Notes under the pieces: model-generated
The model's input: only the letters and a program-made list of their open reading frames with translations
Databases searched by the model: none
What the model was told of the DNA's origin: nothing
Source of the DNA: Clostridia bacterium UC5.1-1D10
GTDB lineage: Bacteria > Bacillota > Clostridia > Lachnospirales > Anaerotignaceae
Length of the DNA stretch: 54,951 bases
Direction: 5' to 3'
Assembly: GCA_001304995.1 (NCBI GenBank)
Contig: BBZU01000017.1
Span: 1-54,951, forward strand
Part shown: positions 9,366 through 19,027 of the stretch, piece after piece
Layout of the letters: every line of letters starts with the position of its first letter
How positions within the stretch are numbered: position 1 is the stretch's first letter
Program-made: the position numbers and the translations under genes

Positions 9366-10877
9366 ATGAGTAAGTGGAAAGATTTTGAATTTTGCGCAGC
9401 AGGCTGGGATAAAAAAAGATGGGATCTGCGCTATACTGGCGAGAACAAAGATCTGGTGATACCAGAAAAAATGATCGCGAAAGCAGGAGAAAAGGCAACC
9501 ATTGCCATTTCTGCTGCCAATGGCAACGAATTGGAAAGCATTACTCTGCCCAAAAACATTTATGATGTTTGGCTTGGTACGCTTTATGGTGCAAAAAGTT
9601 TGAAAAAAATTACTGTTGATCCGGAAAACCCATATTTGAAAGATGTTGATGGTGTGCTTTACACCAAAGACGACAAAAGACTCATAAAGATGCCTTGCCA
9701 AAAGACAGGAACCTATACTGTATCTGATGGTGTGGAAGAGATCGAAGTGACTGCTTTTCAATATTCACATTTAGATGAGGTGATATTGCCGGAGTCCTTA
9801 AAGGAAATCGGAAATTGTTGTTTTCAGTACAGTGAACTGAAAAAAGTAACGATACCGAAAAGTTTGCCAGAATTAGAGGATAATGTTTTTTCTGATTGTC
9901 GAGAATTGGAGGAATTTTCGTTTTTGGGAGATACCAGTATTCAGTATGGGTATGTGGATATGGACTCTGAAATGGAGAAGCGGATTTCCGGAGATGGTTT
10001 TACACAGACAGCGGAATGTTATCTTCTTTCCTGCTTAAAGAGTTATCCGAATATTGAAAAATGCAGAAGAAAATTCATTGCGGCGGCAAAACGCGGAAAA
10101 AGGGAAAAAATAGTGGAATATCTCTTGAGCACTTTACCGGATACACCTGTGGAAAAAGGCACATTCGAAATCAGTGACTTAGAAGATGGAACGGCTGCAA
10201 TCCAGTCATATAAAGGTGAAGAAAGCGTCATTGAGATTCCTGCTGAAATGGATGGCAAAAAAATAACGGCAATCGGAAAGGGAGCTTTTGAGGAAAATGA
10301 ATCTGTGGAAAAGGTCATTGTGCCTGAGGGTGTGGAACTGATCGAAAAGAATGCCTTCAAGGGTTGCATATCCTTAGAAGAGGTAGTATTGCCGGAAAGC
10401 TGTACAGATATTGGTGCTTCCGCTTTTGAGGACTGCAAAATTTTGAAAAAATTGAATTTGCCGCAGAATATAACTATTTTGTCCAGAAAGATGCTGAAAA
10501 ACTGTAAATTACTGGAAAAATTGGAGTTTCCAAAAGGACTTGTGAAGATTGATAATGAAGCCTTGTATGATTGTGATAGCATCACAGAATTGGAACTGCC
10601 GGAAGGCTTGCGGTATTTGGGAAAAGAATGCTTGTATGCCTGCGGCTGTAACTATGGCCCGGTGCTTCCCGGAGAATGGGGATACAGCAAAAGAAAATTT
10701 GCCATTCCGGCGTCCGTGACACAGATTGATGATGGCGGAAATGGTATCTTTGCCGCTTATCCCAAGGCGCAGGAGCTGTTCGATGTGTTTGAGTATAAAG
10801 TGATTTTACAGGTGAAAAGAGGTTCTGTTGCTCATAGATATGCGGCGAAAAAGAAGATTCGGTTTGAATTAGTCTGA
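9366..10877 (+). CDS. Cytoplasmic leucine-rich repeat (BspA/LRR_5-type) protein
   Basis: A 503-residue protein with no signal peptide or membrane segment. LRR_5-type repeats (xLxxVxLPxSLxxIGxxAFxxC) occur in two blocks, about residues 45-190 and 270-430, separated by a helical, charged region (about 195-265; KSYPNIEKCRRKFIAAAKRGKREK) that may be a different module. Most BspA-type proteins are secreted; the lack of a signal here suggests an intracellular protein-protein scaffold. It lies 20 nt after the BRCT gene and 43 nt before the 54-residue gene, so the three are likely one operon. Confidence 0.82.
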   Translation: MSKWKDFEFCAAGWDKKRWDLRYTGENKDLVIPEKMIAKAGEKATIAISAANGNELESITLPKNIYDVWLGTLYGAKSLKKITVDPENPYLKDVDGVLYTKDDKRLIKMPCQKTGTYTVSDGVEEIEVTAFQYSHLDEVILPESLKEIGNCCFQYSELKKVTIPKSLPELEDNVFSDCRELEEFSFLGDTSIQYGYVDMDSEMEKRISGDGFTQTAECYLLSCLKSYPNIEKCRRKFIAAAKRGKREKIVEYLLSTLPDTPVEKGTFEISDLEDGTAAIQSYKGEESVIEIPAEMDGKKITAIGKGAFEENESVEKVIVPEGVELIEKNAFKGCISLEEVVLPESCTDIGASAFEDCKILKKLNLPQNITILSRKMLKNCKLLEKLEFPKGLVKIDNEALYDCDSITELELPEGLRYLGKECLYACGCNYGPVLPGEWGYSKRKFAIPASVTQIDDGGNGIFAAYPKAQELFDVFEYKVILQVKRGSVAHRYAAKKKIRFELV

Positions 10878-10920
10878 TAGTAAAGAAGGAAAATCGTTTT
10901 CCGTGGAAAGGAGGCTTATT

Positions 10921-11085
10921 ATGCGTGAAATCAATAGAGACGCAGAAGAACTCAGAAGTAAGCTTCTGTCCGAAGTTTACGCCGGAGCAGTGCCTGGTAT
11001 GCCTGCCATGATACTGGATGAAAGCAGAATCCGTAATGCTGACGCAGACGAACTGGAAAAGATTGCGAAAGAATACGGATATTAA
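10921..11085 (+). CDS. Small protein of unknown function (54 aa)
   Basis: Starts at ATG 10921, seven bases after a consensus AAAGGAGG. The predicted product is charged and helical (AEELRSKLLSEVYAG, then DADELEKIAKEYGY), with a short Gly/Pro/Met-rich centre (GAVPGMPAM). There is no signal or membrane segment. It is the last gene of the BRCT-LRR operon, directly before a hairpin terminator. I do not recognise it; it could be a small partner of the LRR protein. Confidence 0.7.
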   Translation: MREINRDAEELRSKLLSEVYAGAVPGMPAMILDESRIRNADADELEKIAKEYGY

Positions 11086-11134
11086 AATCAGAAAGAAAGC
11101 AATACTTTAGAGGGCTGTTTAACAGGAAAATAAA

Positions 11135-11180
11135 AATAGCTGGAATCTTTTCAATATAAAGGATTCCAGCTATTATATTT
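11135..11180 (+). terminator. Terminator hairpin related to the palindromic repeat family
   Basis: A 16-bp stem with one bulge (AATAGCTGGAATCTTT / AAAGGATTCCAGCTATT), followed by a T-rich tail. The stem sequence resembles the inner hairpin of the repeats at 19.9, 27.2 and 29.2 kb. Confidence 0.75.
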
Positions 11181-11380
11181 TTACTGATGAAGGAAGCTTG
11201 AGAAAAGGATGTTATTTTTGTTCTGTCATTGCCAAAGGATACATAGAATAACATCATGATATATTTGAAAGCAAAACAGAATTCAATGGCATTTTCGTTG
11301 TATTTTTATACCTAACATGATAAAATTAAAAGTCCGGGGAAAGAGACAGAAATGTCATATATCTTGTTCTTTTTTCCATC

Positions 11381-11550
11381 TATGATACACTCTTAATATT
11401 AAGGTTAAATGGAATCTGCGTTTCCAAATCGTGGTGAAACGACAGGATTGGGTTTAGAAGATTCATATATCGTACAGGTATCCAATAGAATTTACTTGAT
11501 TGAACCAGTGTAAACAATGAATCCATGATGTTTTGAAAGGAGCAAATCGT
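11381..11550 (+). promoter_or_regulatory. Promoter region and long leader of the ligase/vanX operon
   Basis: No gene is seen between 11086 and 11550. TATGAT at 11381-11386 could be a -10 box, though I find no convincing -35. The 150-nt leader has short complementary strings (GTTTC...GAAAC near 11430; ATTGG...CCAAT between about 11452 and 11488) but matches no riboswitch class I know. GAAAGGAG precedes the ligase ATG. Confidence 0.3.
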
Positions 11551-12585
11551 ATGAAGAAAAAGGTTGCAATATTATTTGGTGGTTGTTCTGAAGAACATGA
11601 CGTATCCATAAAATCTGCAAGAGAAATCTGGAAATATATTGACAAAGAAAAATATGATCCCGTTTATATCGGTATTTCCAGATCCGGCGAATGGAAACTC
11701 TGTGATGAACCTACTGCTGATTGGGATGCGAAAACAACACAGCGTGTCATTTTGTCCTCCAACAAACAGGATAAAGGCATGCTGGTACTGAAAGACGGTA
11801 CTTATGAATTGGTTCCTCTGGATGTTGTATTCCCCATGATCCACGGCAAAATGGGCGAAGACGGCACCATTCAGGGCCTGCTGGAAGTGACAGGTATTCC
11901 TTATGTAGGCTGCGGCATTCCTGCTTCTGTATTGTGTATGGATAAATCCATGACATACCTGACAGTAAGCAACCATGGATTCCGCGCGCCTGGATTCAAA
12001 ATTCTGCATGATGGCGAAGAAGCAGACGCATCCGCTTTGAACTACCCTGTTTTTGTAAAACCTGCTCGTTCCGGTTCTTCCTTTGGTGTAACAAAGGTAA
12101 GCAAACCAGAAGATTTGCAGGCTGCTGTTGATGTGGCAAGAGAATTTGACAAAAAAGTTCTGATTGAAGAAGCTATCAAAGGTATGGAAGTTGGCTGCGC
12201 AGTTATGGGTAATGGCGACAACCTGAAAGTAGGGGAAGTAGACCAGATCACGCTGTCTCATGGTATTTTCCGTATCCATCAGGAAGACCATCCCGAAGAA
12301 GGTTCTGAAAATGCTGTATTTACAGTTCCCGCAAACCTGCCTGTTGAAAAACGGAAAGAAATCCAGGAAACAGCAAAAGCAATGTATAAAGTTCTGGGCT
12401 GCAAAGACCTTTCCCGCGTGGATATGTTCCTGCAGGAAGATGGTACCATCGTTCTGAACGAAGTAAATACAATGCCTGGTTTCACATCTTATAGCCGTTA
12501 TCCTCGTATGATGCTGGCAACAGGCATGACATTCACTGAACTTATTGACCACTGTATTGAAATGGCATTGCAGGAAGGAAAATAA
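11551..12585 (+). CDS. VanA-type D-alanine--D-lactate ligase
   Basis: ATP-grasp ligase of 344 residues that makes the terminal dipeptide or depsipeptide of the peptidoglycan stem. It resembles enterococcal VanA far more than housekeeping Ddl: it opens ILFGGCSEEHDVS and ends EVNTMPGFTSYSRYPRMM. Its omega loop reads GIFRIHQE...EEGSENA. His243 there aligns with VanA His244, the residue that favours D-lactate; Ddl enzymes have Tyr in this loop. The ATP-grasp core includes FVKPARSGSSFGV and the metal site VDMF/NEVN. ATG 11551 follows GAAAGGAG. VanX lies 2 nt downstream. No vanH dehydrogenase and no vanRS pair is adjacent, so D-lactate would have to come from elsewhere. Substrate specificity is inferred; D-Ala-D-Ala ligation is the alternative. 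Confidence 0.88.
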   Translation: MKKKVAILFGGCSEEHDVSIKSAREIWKYIDKEKYDPVYIGISRSGEWKLCDEPTADWDAKTTQRVILSSNKQDKGMLVLKDGTYELVPLDVVFPMIHGKMGEDGTIQGLLEVTGIPYVGCGIPASVLCMDKSMTYLTVSNHGFRAPGFKILHDGEEADASALNYPVFVKPARSGSSFGVTKVSKPEDLQAAVDVAREFDKKVLIEEAIKGMEVGCAVMGNGDNLKVGEVDQITLSHGIFRIHQEDHPEEGSENAVFTVPANLPVEKRKEIQETAKAMYKVLGCKDLSRVDMFLQEDGTIVLNEVNTMPGFTSYSRYPRMMLATGMTFTELIDHCIEMALQEGK

Positions 12586-12587
12586 TC

Positions 12588-13253
12588 ATGGAAAAAGGAT
12601 TTGTTTTTTTGGATGAAGTTATCCCCGGAATTCGTTGGGATGCCAAATATGCAACTTGGGACAATTTCACAGGGAAACCTGTGGATGGATATGAAGTCAA
12701 TCGCATTGTCGTTGCGAAAGAAATGGCAGATGCCCTTGCAGAGGTACAAAAAGAAGCAAATCAAATGGGATATGGGCTTTTGGTCTGGGATTCCTATCGT
12801 CCGCAGCGTGCTGTAAACTGTTTTCTGAGATGGGCTGCGGAACCGGAAGACGGCAGAAGAAAAGAAATCCATTATCCAAACATCAAGCGGGAAGAATTGC
12901 TTTCTAAAGGCTATGTGGCTGCAAAATCAAGCCATAGCCGCGGAAGTGCAGTCGATTTGACGCTCTATTCCCTGAAAACAAATGAAATCCTCCAGATGGG
13001 AACATGTTTTGACTTTATGGATGTGAAATCCCATCATACCTGTAAAGATGTGTCAAAAGAAGAATATGAAAACCGCCAGCTCCTGTGCGGCCTTATGACA
13101 CGTCACGGATTTGTGCCCTTTGAAAATGAATGGTGGCACTATAATTTGAAAAAAGAACCATATCCGGAAACATATTTCGATTTTCCTCTTTCCGGCAGTT
13201 CTTCTGATGAATGGTATAAATATCATGAACACAACCAGGACTTTCCTTATTGA
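12588..13253 (+). CDS. vanX: D-Ala-D-Ala dipeptidase VanX
   Basis: Zinc dipeptidase of 221 residues that removes D-Ala-D-Ala so that precursors ending in the product of the upstream ligase dominate. All active-site residues of VanX are present at the same numbers: Arg71 (SYRPQR), zinc ligands His116 and Asp123 (SSHSRGSAVD) and His184, and the catalytic base Glu181 (EWWH). The N-terminal segment WDAKYATWDNFTGKP is essentially that of enterococcal VanX. The C-terminus is extended by about 20 residues (GSSSDEWYKYHEHNQ). It is cytoplasmic, with no signal peptide. Its ribosome binding site (AAGGAAA) lies in the 3' end of the ligase gene, so the two are coupled. Confidence 0.93.
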   Translation: MEKGFVFLDEVIPGIRWDAKYATWDNFTGKPVDGYEVNRIVVAKEMADALAEVQKEANQMGYGLLVWDSYRPQRAVNCFLRWAAEPEDGRRKEIHYPNIKREELLSKGYVAAKSSHSRGSAVDLTLYSLKTNEILQMGTCFDFMDVKSHHTCKDVSKEEYENRQLLCGLMTRHGFVPFENEWWHYNLKKEPYPETYFDFPLSGSSSDEWYKYHEHNQDFPY

Positions 13254-13277
13254 ATGAAGGAAGGTTCTGGTTTTTTG
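13233..13277 (+). terminator. Terminator of the ligase/vanX operon
   Basis: A 16-bp stem (AACCAGGACTTTCCTT with AAGGAAGGTTCTGGTT, two G-U pairs) with a T6 tail. It starts inside the end of vanX. Confidence 0.85.
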
Positions 13278-13529
13278 TTTGTGTATGAAACAGACATTTG
13301 TATATGTCATAAAGTATGGAATATAAATGTATAGAATAAAAATTAGAAAAATTCTCAAAAAAATCTATAAATGATTGAATTGCTTGTAAAATAGGGGGTT
13401 TCTTTGTTGTAGGGAGCAGGATAATTTTCGGATGTGATTAATAAATATGAAATGCCTTGCATGCTTTATATGTCGGATGTTTTAAAAAAATGTCAAAAAA
13501 ACAGGAAAAATGCAAGGGGGATGGAACAC

Positions 13530-15448
13530 TTGAAGCAATTATATGGGGCTGCTGCTTTAGGCGTAGCCGCTGTATTGTTTGCGGGAATTTCCGGTACGGA
13601 AGTAATGGCACAGGAGCTGGAAAATGCCGCAGATAAAGCAGCACAGGGGGCGTTCGAGTATTTGTATCTTGAAGAAAGAGGAAGTTCAGATACAAATGAA
13701 ATGAAAATCGTGATTCAGTTAAGTGACAGTGAGGAAGCGCCGGCTTCTGCGCAACTGCAATTTCATTACGAAGGGGATTCGGAGTCAGAAATTGTGGATG
13801 CAAGTCAGATTGCGGAAAGAACTGTAACTTTTACACAGAAATTTGATGATTCAACAAAAACTGCCGTGTTGGATACAATTAGCTGGACAGAAAATGACAC
13901 AGTATACACAGTTGATTTTGCAGAAAATCAGATAGAGATTGCCGGCAATGATGAACAGACAGAAAATGCAAATACAGCACTGCTTTATCTGGCGGATGGA
14001 ACACAGAAAGAAGTTCCTGTTTCTGAAGAACCCATTCGCATAGAAGAAATGCAGGAAGCGGCAGCACAGCCCGAAGTCGATGAAGCTATCGCAAAGGAAG
14101 ATGCGCGGGAAGAAACCGATCGTGATTCTTATACTGGCGGGGAACTGTTTACAGATGTCAAAAAAGAAAATTGGTTTTATCCTGCCGTTAGCTATGTAAT
14201 GAATAAAGGTCTTATGACTGGTATGGTCAATGGCGGTTTCGGGCCCAATGAAGAATTGAGCAAAGTACAGTTTACGGTGGTTCTTTATCGTATGGATGGC
14301 TCTCCGGAAGTACGCCTTTCTGCAAATACACTATCCATTCCGGAAAATGCTTATTATGCACCAGCAGTTTACTGGGCAAATCAGGAAGGATTGCTGGATA
14401 GATCCCAAAGCAATTCCATAAAGCCGGAAGATCAGATTACACGGGAAGAAATGATCTCTATGCTGTTCCGTTATGCCCAGCATAAAGGATTTGATACACA
14501 GGAAAGAGCTGATCTGGCACAGTTTGCAGACGCAGAGAAGGTATCTTCTTCTGCAAAAGAAGCTATTTCCTGGGCAGTTGCAACAGGAATGATTAGCGGA
14601 GAGGGAAAAGACAGACTTTTGAATCCTCAGGGTAGCGCAAGCAGAGCAGTTTGTGCCGCTATGATCACCCATCTTTGTGAAACATATATGCCGGATGCTT
14701 TTGCGAATATTCCCATTTACGCAAAGGCGAATAACATCGCATTTACTTCTGTAAATCAGGAAACAGGAGATTTTACGGTCACTGTTTCCGGCATTACTGC
14801 CAGCATGTGAGAAAGGTAGAAGTAGCTCTTTGGCGTGACAGCAATCAGGGAGACATCTGCTGGTATCCTGCCGTTGCACAAGGAAATGGAGTCTATGCAA
14901 TCAAAGGAAAAGTGGTAAATCATAAACTGCATTTTGGCGTTTATCGGGCACAGGCATATGTAACATTAAAAAATGGTCTGCGGATTCCTGCTGGCATACA
15001 GTCTGGCACCATTGAAGGCAGTGAGGCCCAGATTCGTATCAGCAACCATGTCAATGATGTATACGATCAGGTAGGACATGACCTCTATGCATGTTATAAA
15101 TGGGTTGTGGACAATGTTTCTTATAAAAAGCTGCCTATTCCTGTGGAGCCAAAGGAAGGTTACACAGCGGATCAGTGGTATGCAGTATTGGCATTTGAAA
15201 ATCATCAGGGTAACTGTTTCTGCTACGCTGGTGCGTTTTATCAGCTCGCCAAAGGTTTAGGATATGATGCAAAATATGTAGAAGGGAAAGTTGCCATGGC
15301 GGCTGGTGGTTATGGCCCGCATGGCTGGGTGGAAATCACCAAAGACGGCGCTACATATATTTGCGATCCAGATATGCAGGACGAAGCGCCTAGATATAAT
15401 TTCTATATGCAGCCGGCAAATAGTCCTGTTATCAAATATGTGCGATAG
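13530..15448 (+). CDS. SLH-domain surface protein with transglutaminase-like domain, frameshifted
   Basis: Secreted protein of about 640 residues, seen as two pieces that join if one base (probably an A near 14804-14806) is missing. TTG 13530 lies nine bases after AAGGGGG; ATG 13521 is too close to it. Order: signal peptide ending EVMAQ; an unassigned acidic region; three SLH repeats (about 200-390; first FTDVKKENWFYPAVSYV) that bind secondary wall polymer; a GBS Bsp-like module spanning the break (VALWRDSNQGDICWYPA); and a C-terminal transglutaminase/protease-like domain with Cys in GNCFCYAG, His in GPHGWVEI and Asp in CDPDMQ. It may cross-link or cleave peptides at the cell surface. It leads the envelope operon that continues with the MBOAT gene 15 nt later. 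Confidence 0.82.
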
Positions 15449-15463
15449 GTAGGGCAGAAAGAT

Positions 15464-16869
15464 ATGGTATTTAGTTCACTGACATTTTTATGTATTTTTT
15501 TGCCGGTGGTACTGGCGCTTTATTATCTGCTTCCGACACTGCGTATCAGAAATATTTTGCTTATTGCAGTCAGTCTGCTGTTTTATGCTTATGGTGAGCC
15601 GGTTTATGTACTGTTGATGATTGCCAGCATCATCATAAACTATATTTTCGGCAGACTGCTGGGAACGGAAAATAAAAAGAAACGACAATGGATTCTTGCC
15701 ATTGCGGTGGTTATCAATATTGGTCTGTTGGTGGTATTTAAGTATCTGGATATGATGGTACAGACTGTCAACCAACTCTCAGGCAGTGAAATTCCCTTGG
15801 TCGGTCTGGCTTTGCCCATTGGTATTTCTTTCTTTACCTTCCAAGCGTTATCCTATGTCATTGATGTTTACCGCAGAGAAGTGGAGCCACAGAAAAATCT
15901 TTGGAATATGATGCTTTATATCTCCTTTTTCCCGCAGCTTATTGCTGGGCCCATTGTAAAGTATCACGATATACAGGAACAGATTGATAATCGAAATACG
16001 GATGTGAAAGAAATTGCGGAAGGTCTCAGAAGATTTATCATAGGTCTTTCCCAAAAAGTCCTGATTTCTAACACCATGGCAGTTACAGCAGATGCGCTGT
16101 TTGCCGCTGGTGCAGGAGAATTGAACATTCTCTCCGCATGGATTGCCGCCATTGCTTATATGCTGCAAATTTATTTCGATTTCAGCGGGTATAGCGATAT
16201 GGCAATTGGTTTGGGGCATATGTGTGGGTTCCGTTTTCTGGAAAACTTCCGTTATCCTTATATTTCAGCCAATATACAGGAATTTTGGAGAAGATGGCAT
16301 ATTTCCTTGTCCACATGGTTTAAGGAATATTTGTATATCCCTTTGGACGGCAACCGGAAAGGAAAGGCACGTACTTGCCTGAATAAAATGATTGTGTTTT
16401 TCTCAACGGGTTTGTGGCATGGCGCAAACTGGACTTTTGTGCTCTGGGGTTTATGGCATGGCGTATTTCTGCTCTTTGAACAGGTGTGTCCTGTAAAAAA
16501 CTACCGAAGGTTCTGGCACATATTTACGCATTGCTTGTTGTATGCGTGGGCTTTGTCATGTTCCGCGCGGATACTTTTGGGCAGGGCATGTTTATGATCG
16601 GTACAATGTTTGGCGGTTGGGAATTTTCCTCCGTGCAGATGGCGATAGTATGGGAGCAGCTGACACCCATATTCCTTGTGACCTTGGTGGTGGCAGTGTT
16701 TGGCAGTGCGCCATTGATTCCAAAAGCCGCAGAGGCTTGTCTGGTACGGGAAAATCTGCGGAAACCAGCTACATACTTCAGCTATATGGCAAGTTTTGTA
16801 TTGCTGATATTATGTATGCTGAGTTTGTCCAGCGGAACATATAATCCATTTATTTATTTTAAATTTTAG
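15464..16869 (+). CDS. MBOAT-family O-acyltransferase (AlgI/DltB-like), frameshifted
   Basis: Polytopic membrane acyltransferase of about 468 residues. It carries an acyl group across the membrane to a surface polymer. Motifs: ISFFTFQALSYVID, SFFPQLIAGPIVKY, FDFSGYSDMAIGLG and the MBOAT core EFWRRWHISLSTWFKEYLY (about residue 270-288). The catalytic His is in GLWHGANWTFVLWG (about 310). The frame breaks at the A run 16495-16500; one more A continues it into the last 125 residues (hydrophobic, 4 segments). ATG 15464 follows AGGGCAGAAAG. With the next gene it forms the usual AlgI-AlgJ/X pair, typically for acetylation of a wall or exopolysaccharide. The acceptor is unknown. Confidence 0.88.
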
Positions 16870-16881
16870 GGGCTTTGCAAA

Positions 16882-18282
16882 ATGAAACATAAGAAATATT
16901 TGATATTTATCATAGCCGTTTGGGCGTTCTTGGTTTTTCCCTTTGCAGGCATGTTGTTTTGGAGAAGCGACGAAACCACCGAAAATACAGAATTGGCTTC
17001 TTTTCCAGAATTAAAAACGGATGAAGGATGGAATCAAGAGTATTTAAGCAAAATGGAAGCCTATTTTGAGGATCATTTCGCTTTGCGGCAATATTGGGTT
17101 ACGGCAAACGCTTTGCTGCGAAGTCATGTGACCCAAAGTAGTGCAACAGATCAGGTGGTTCTGGGAAAAAATGATTGGCTGTATTTCAGTGGAACCACAG
17201 CCGATTATCAGGGAACCAATCTCTTTTCTGAAAGAGAAATATACGCCATCCTCCACAATCTGAAACTCATACAGAACTATGTGCAGGAGCAGGGCAGTGC
17301 ATTTTATCTCATGGTGCCGCCTAACAAAAACAGTCTGTATGATGAAAACATGCCCTATTATTATCAAAAAGGGGATGAAAGCAATCTAGAGATGCTAACA
17401 GAACGCTTTCAGCAGGAAGGGATCTCCTACATTGATCTGTATGAAGCCTTTCAGGAAAAAGAGGAAGTCTTGTATTTCCAACGGGATTCCCATTGGAATA
17501 ATCAGGGGGCGTTGCTGGCATACAGAAAACTTATGGAAAAAGTGGGAAAGGATTATGAAACTTATCTGAATGCACCTTTTGATGTGGAAAAAGTCCATAG
17601 CGGTGACTTGGATGAAATGCTTTTTCCAAAAGCAGTGCAGAAAGAGGACGATTATTTCTATGATACAGCATCTAATTTTGTCTATGTAAACGAAGTAAAG
17701 GACAATATGGATTCTTGGATCGAAACGGAAAATCCCAATGCAACAGGCAGTATCCTCATGTATCGGGATTCTTTCGGGGAAAGCCTCCTCCCTTTTGTGG
17801 CAGGAGAATTTGAAAAAGGATATTTTTCCAGACTGGTGCCTTATAATTTGCTTCAGGTAGAGCAGTATCAGCCGGATGTAGTTGTTATTGAAAAAGTAGA
17901 ACGAAATTTGGATGATTTTATCACGGACATGCCCATTGTGGAATGCCCTCAGGTAGAAAATATCATAGCACCGCAGGCGCAGGCCAACACGGAAATGACT
18001 GCGGAAAAAGCAGGTTCTTTTCTGGAAATCAAAGGCGCTGTGGATGAGAAATATATCCAACCAGATACACAGATTTATGTTTCTGTGAAGGATGAAAACA
18101 CCATGGAAACCAAAACATTCGAAACCTTTTACGCCAAAACAGAAAAAGGGGACGCCAATGGTTTTCACCTTTATTTGAAAGGCGGCAGTGTGCCGGAGGG
18201 GAATATACAACTGAATGTAATTGCGGTAAATGGCAGCCAGCCCTTTATCGTTTGCAGTAAAGAAATCACATGGAATCTTTAG
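16882..18282 (+). CDS. AlgX/AlgJ-like (DHHW family) polysaccharide O-acetylation partner
   Basis: A 466-residue extracytoplasmic protein with one N-terminal membrane anchor (about 5-26). It has the SGNH-hydrolase-like fold of AlgX/AlgJ: LGKNDWLYFSG near residue 95, the FQRDSHWNNQGA box with Asp/His (about 195-206) and the nucleophile-type Ser in LMYRDSFGESL (about 293-303). These proteins take the acyl group delivered by the MBOAT enzyme and place it on the sugar polymer. The C-terminal 100 residues look like a separate beta-rich domain. It starts 12 nt after the acyltransferase. Confidence 0.82.
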   Translation: MKHKKYLIFIIAVWAFLVFPFAGMLFWRSDETTENTELASFPELKTDEGWNQEYLSKMEAYFEDHFALRQYWVTANALLRSHVTQSSATDQVVLGKNDWLYFSGTTADYQGTNLFSEREIYAILHNLKLIQNYVQEQGSAFYLMVPPNKNSLYDENMPYYYQKGDESNLEMLTERFQQEGISYIDLYEAFQEKEEVLYFQRDSHWNNQGALLAYRKLMEKVGKDYETYLNAPFDVEKVHSGDLDEMLFPKAVQKEDDYFYDTASNFVYVNEVKDNMDSWIETENPNATGSILMYRDSFGESLLPFVAGEFEKGYFSRLVPYNLLQVEQYQPDVVVIEKVERNLDDFITDMPIVECPQVENIIAPQAQANTEMTAEKAGSFLEIKGAVDEKYIQPDTQIYVSVKDENTMETKTFETFYAKTEKGDANGFHLYLKGGSVPEGNIQLNVIAVNGSQPFIVCSKEITWNL

Positions 18283-18294
18283 GGAGGTAATGAA

Positions 18295-18993
18295 ATGAAA
18301 GCAAAAAGAGTGTGGGGACTTGTTCTTGCGGCAGCGATGTGTATGGCAGTTGCTGGCTGCGGACAGAAAGAAGCAGAAACAGCCAGCACAGAACCTCAGT
18401 ATCAGGTAATCGGTACAGAAGCGGAAGGCGCATATGACATTCTGCTGAAAAACAGCATTGGTCAGGATGTGACAGGTATTTCTGTGAAAATTTCCGAGGA
18501 AGAAGAATATCCTGCTAATATGCTGGCAAGTGATGCTGTTCTGAAAAATGGTGAAACAGCAGAATGGTTCTATATGCCGGAAGAAGCTGCTGAAACAGAA
18601 GGCGTAGGGGAAAAAGATGTTGCTCTGAATGTGGTATATCAGGTACAGATCACATTGGCAGACGGCACAGTTTATGAACTGAGCGCATTGGGTCTGGACG
18701 ATATTGACAAGAACGCAGAACTGTGTCTGGAAAATGATGTTGTTTTGCAAAATACACCAGCAAAGCATCCGGTGATGCGGTATCTACAAAGGAACAGGAA
18801 GTTGCTGCAAAAGCACAGAAAGACGCAGAATCTCAGGAAGCAGTTACAAGTGAACCTGCTCCCGTAGAAGAAGTACAGCAGGAAGCACCTGCACAGCAGA
18901 GCGCACCAGCTGCAGCAGGCACCTGCGGAACAGATTCCCCAACAGACAACAGAAGGTTGCTTGACAGAAGGCGGCGGCCCTGCATTCAACTGA
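18295..18993 (+). CDS. Putative lipoprotein with Gln/Ala/Pro-rich tail, two apparent frameshifts
   Basis: The first 150 residues are clear: signal peptide with lipobox Cys21 (VAGCG), then a beta-rich domain (YDILLKNSIGQDVTGISVKIS; VYQVQITLADGTVYELS). The frame then leaves a sensible composition at the A run 18749-18752. Adding one A continues into KYTSKASGDAVSTKEQEVAAK and an Ala/Gln/Pro-rich, low-complexity tail. A second indel near 18907-18918 gives the ending TTEGCLTEGGGPAFN, with stop at 18991-18993. The function is unknown. As the fourth gene of the envelope operon (12 nt gap) it may bind the wall polymer or the acyltransferase pair. The reconstruction of the tail is my inference. Confidence 0.65.
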
Positions 18994-19027
18994 TCTTGAT
19001 GGAATCATAGAAAATATATGAAATATC

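Noticed and set aside
12586-13253. A hidden vanH or vanRS next to the ligase
   Set aside because: The flanks are fully accounted for by the LRR operon, a leader, a terminator and the SLH gene. The two-component system at 0.2-2 kb is 9 kb away and divergent from efflux genes.
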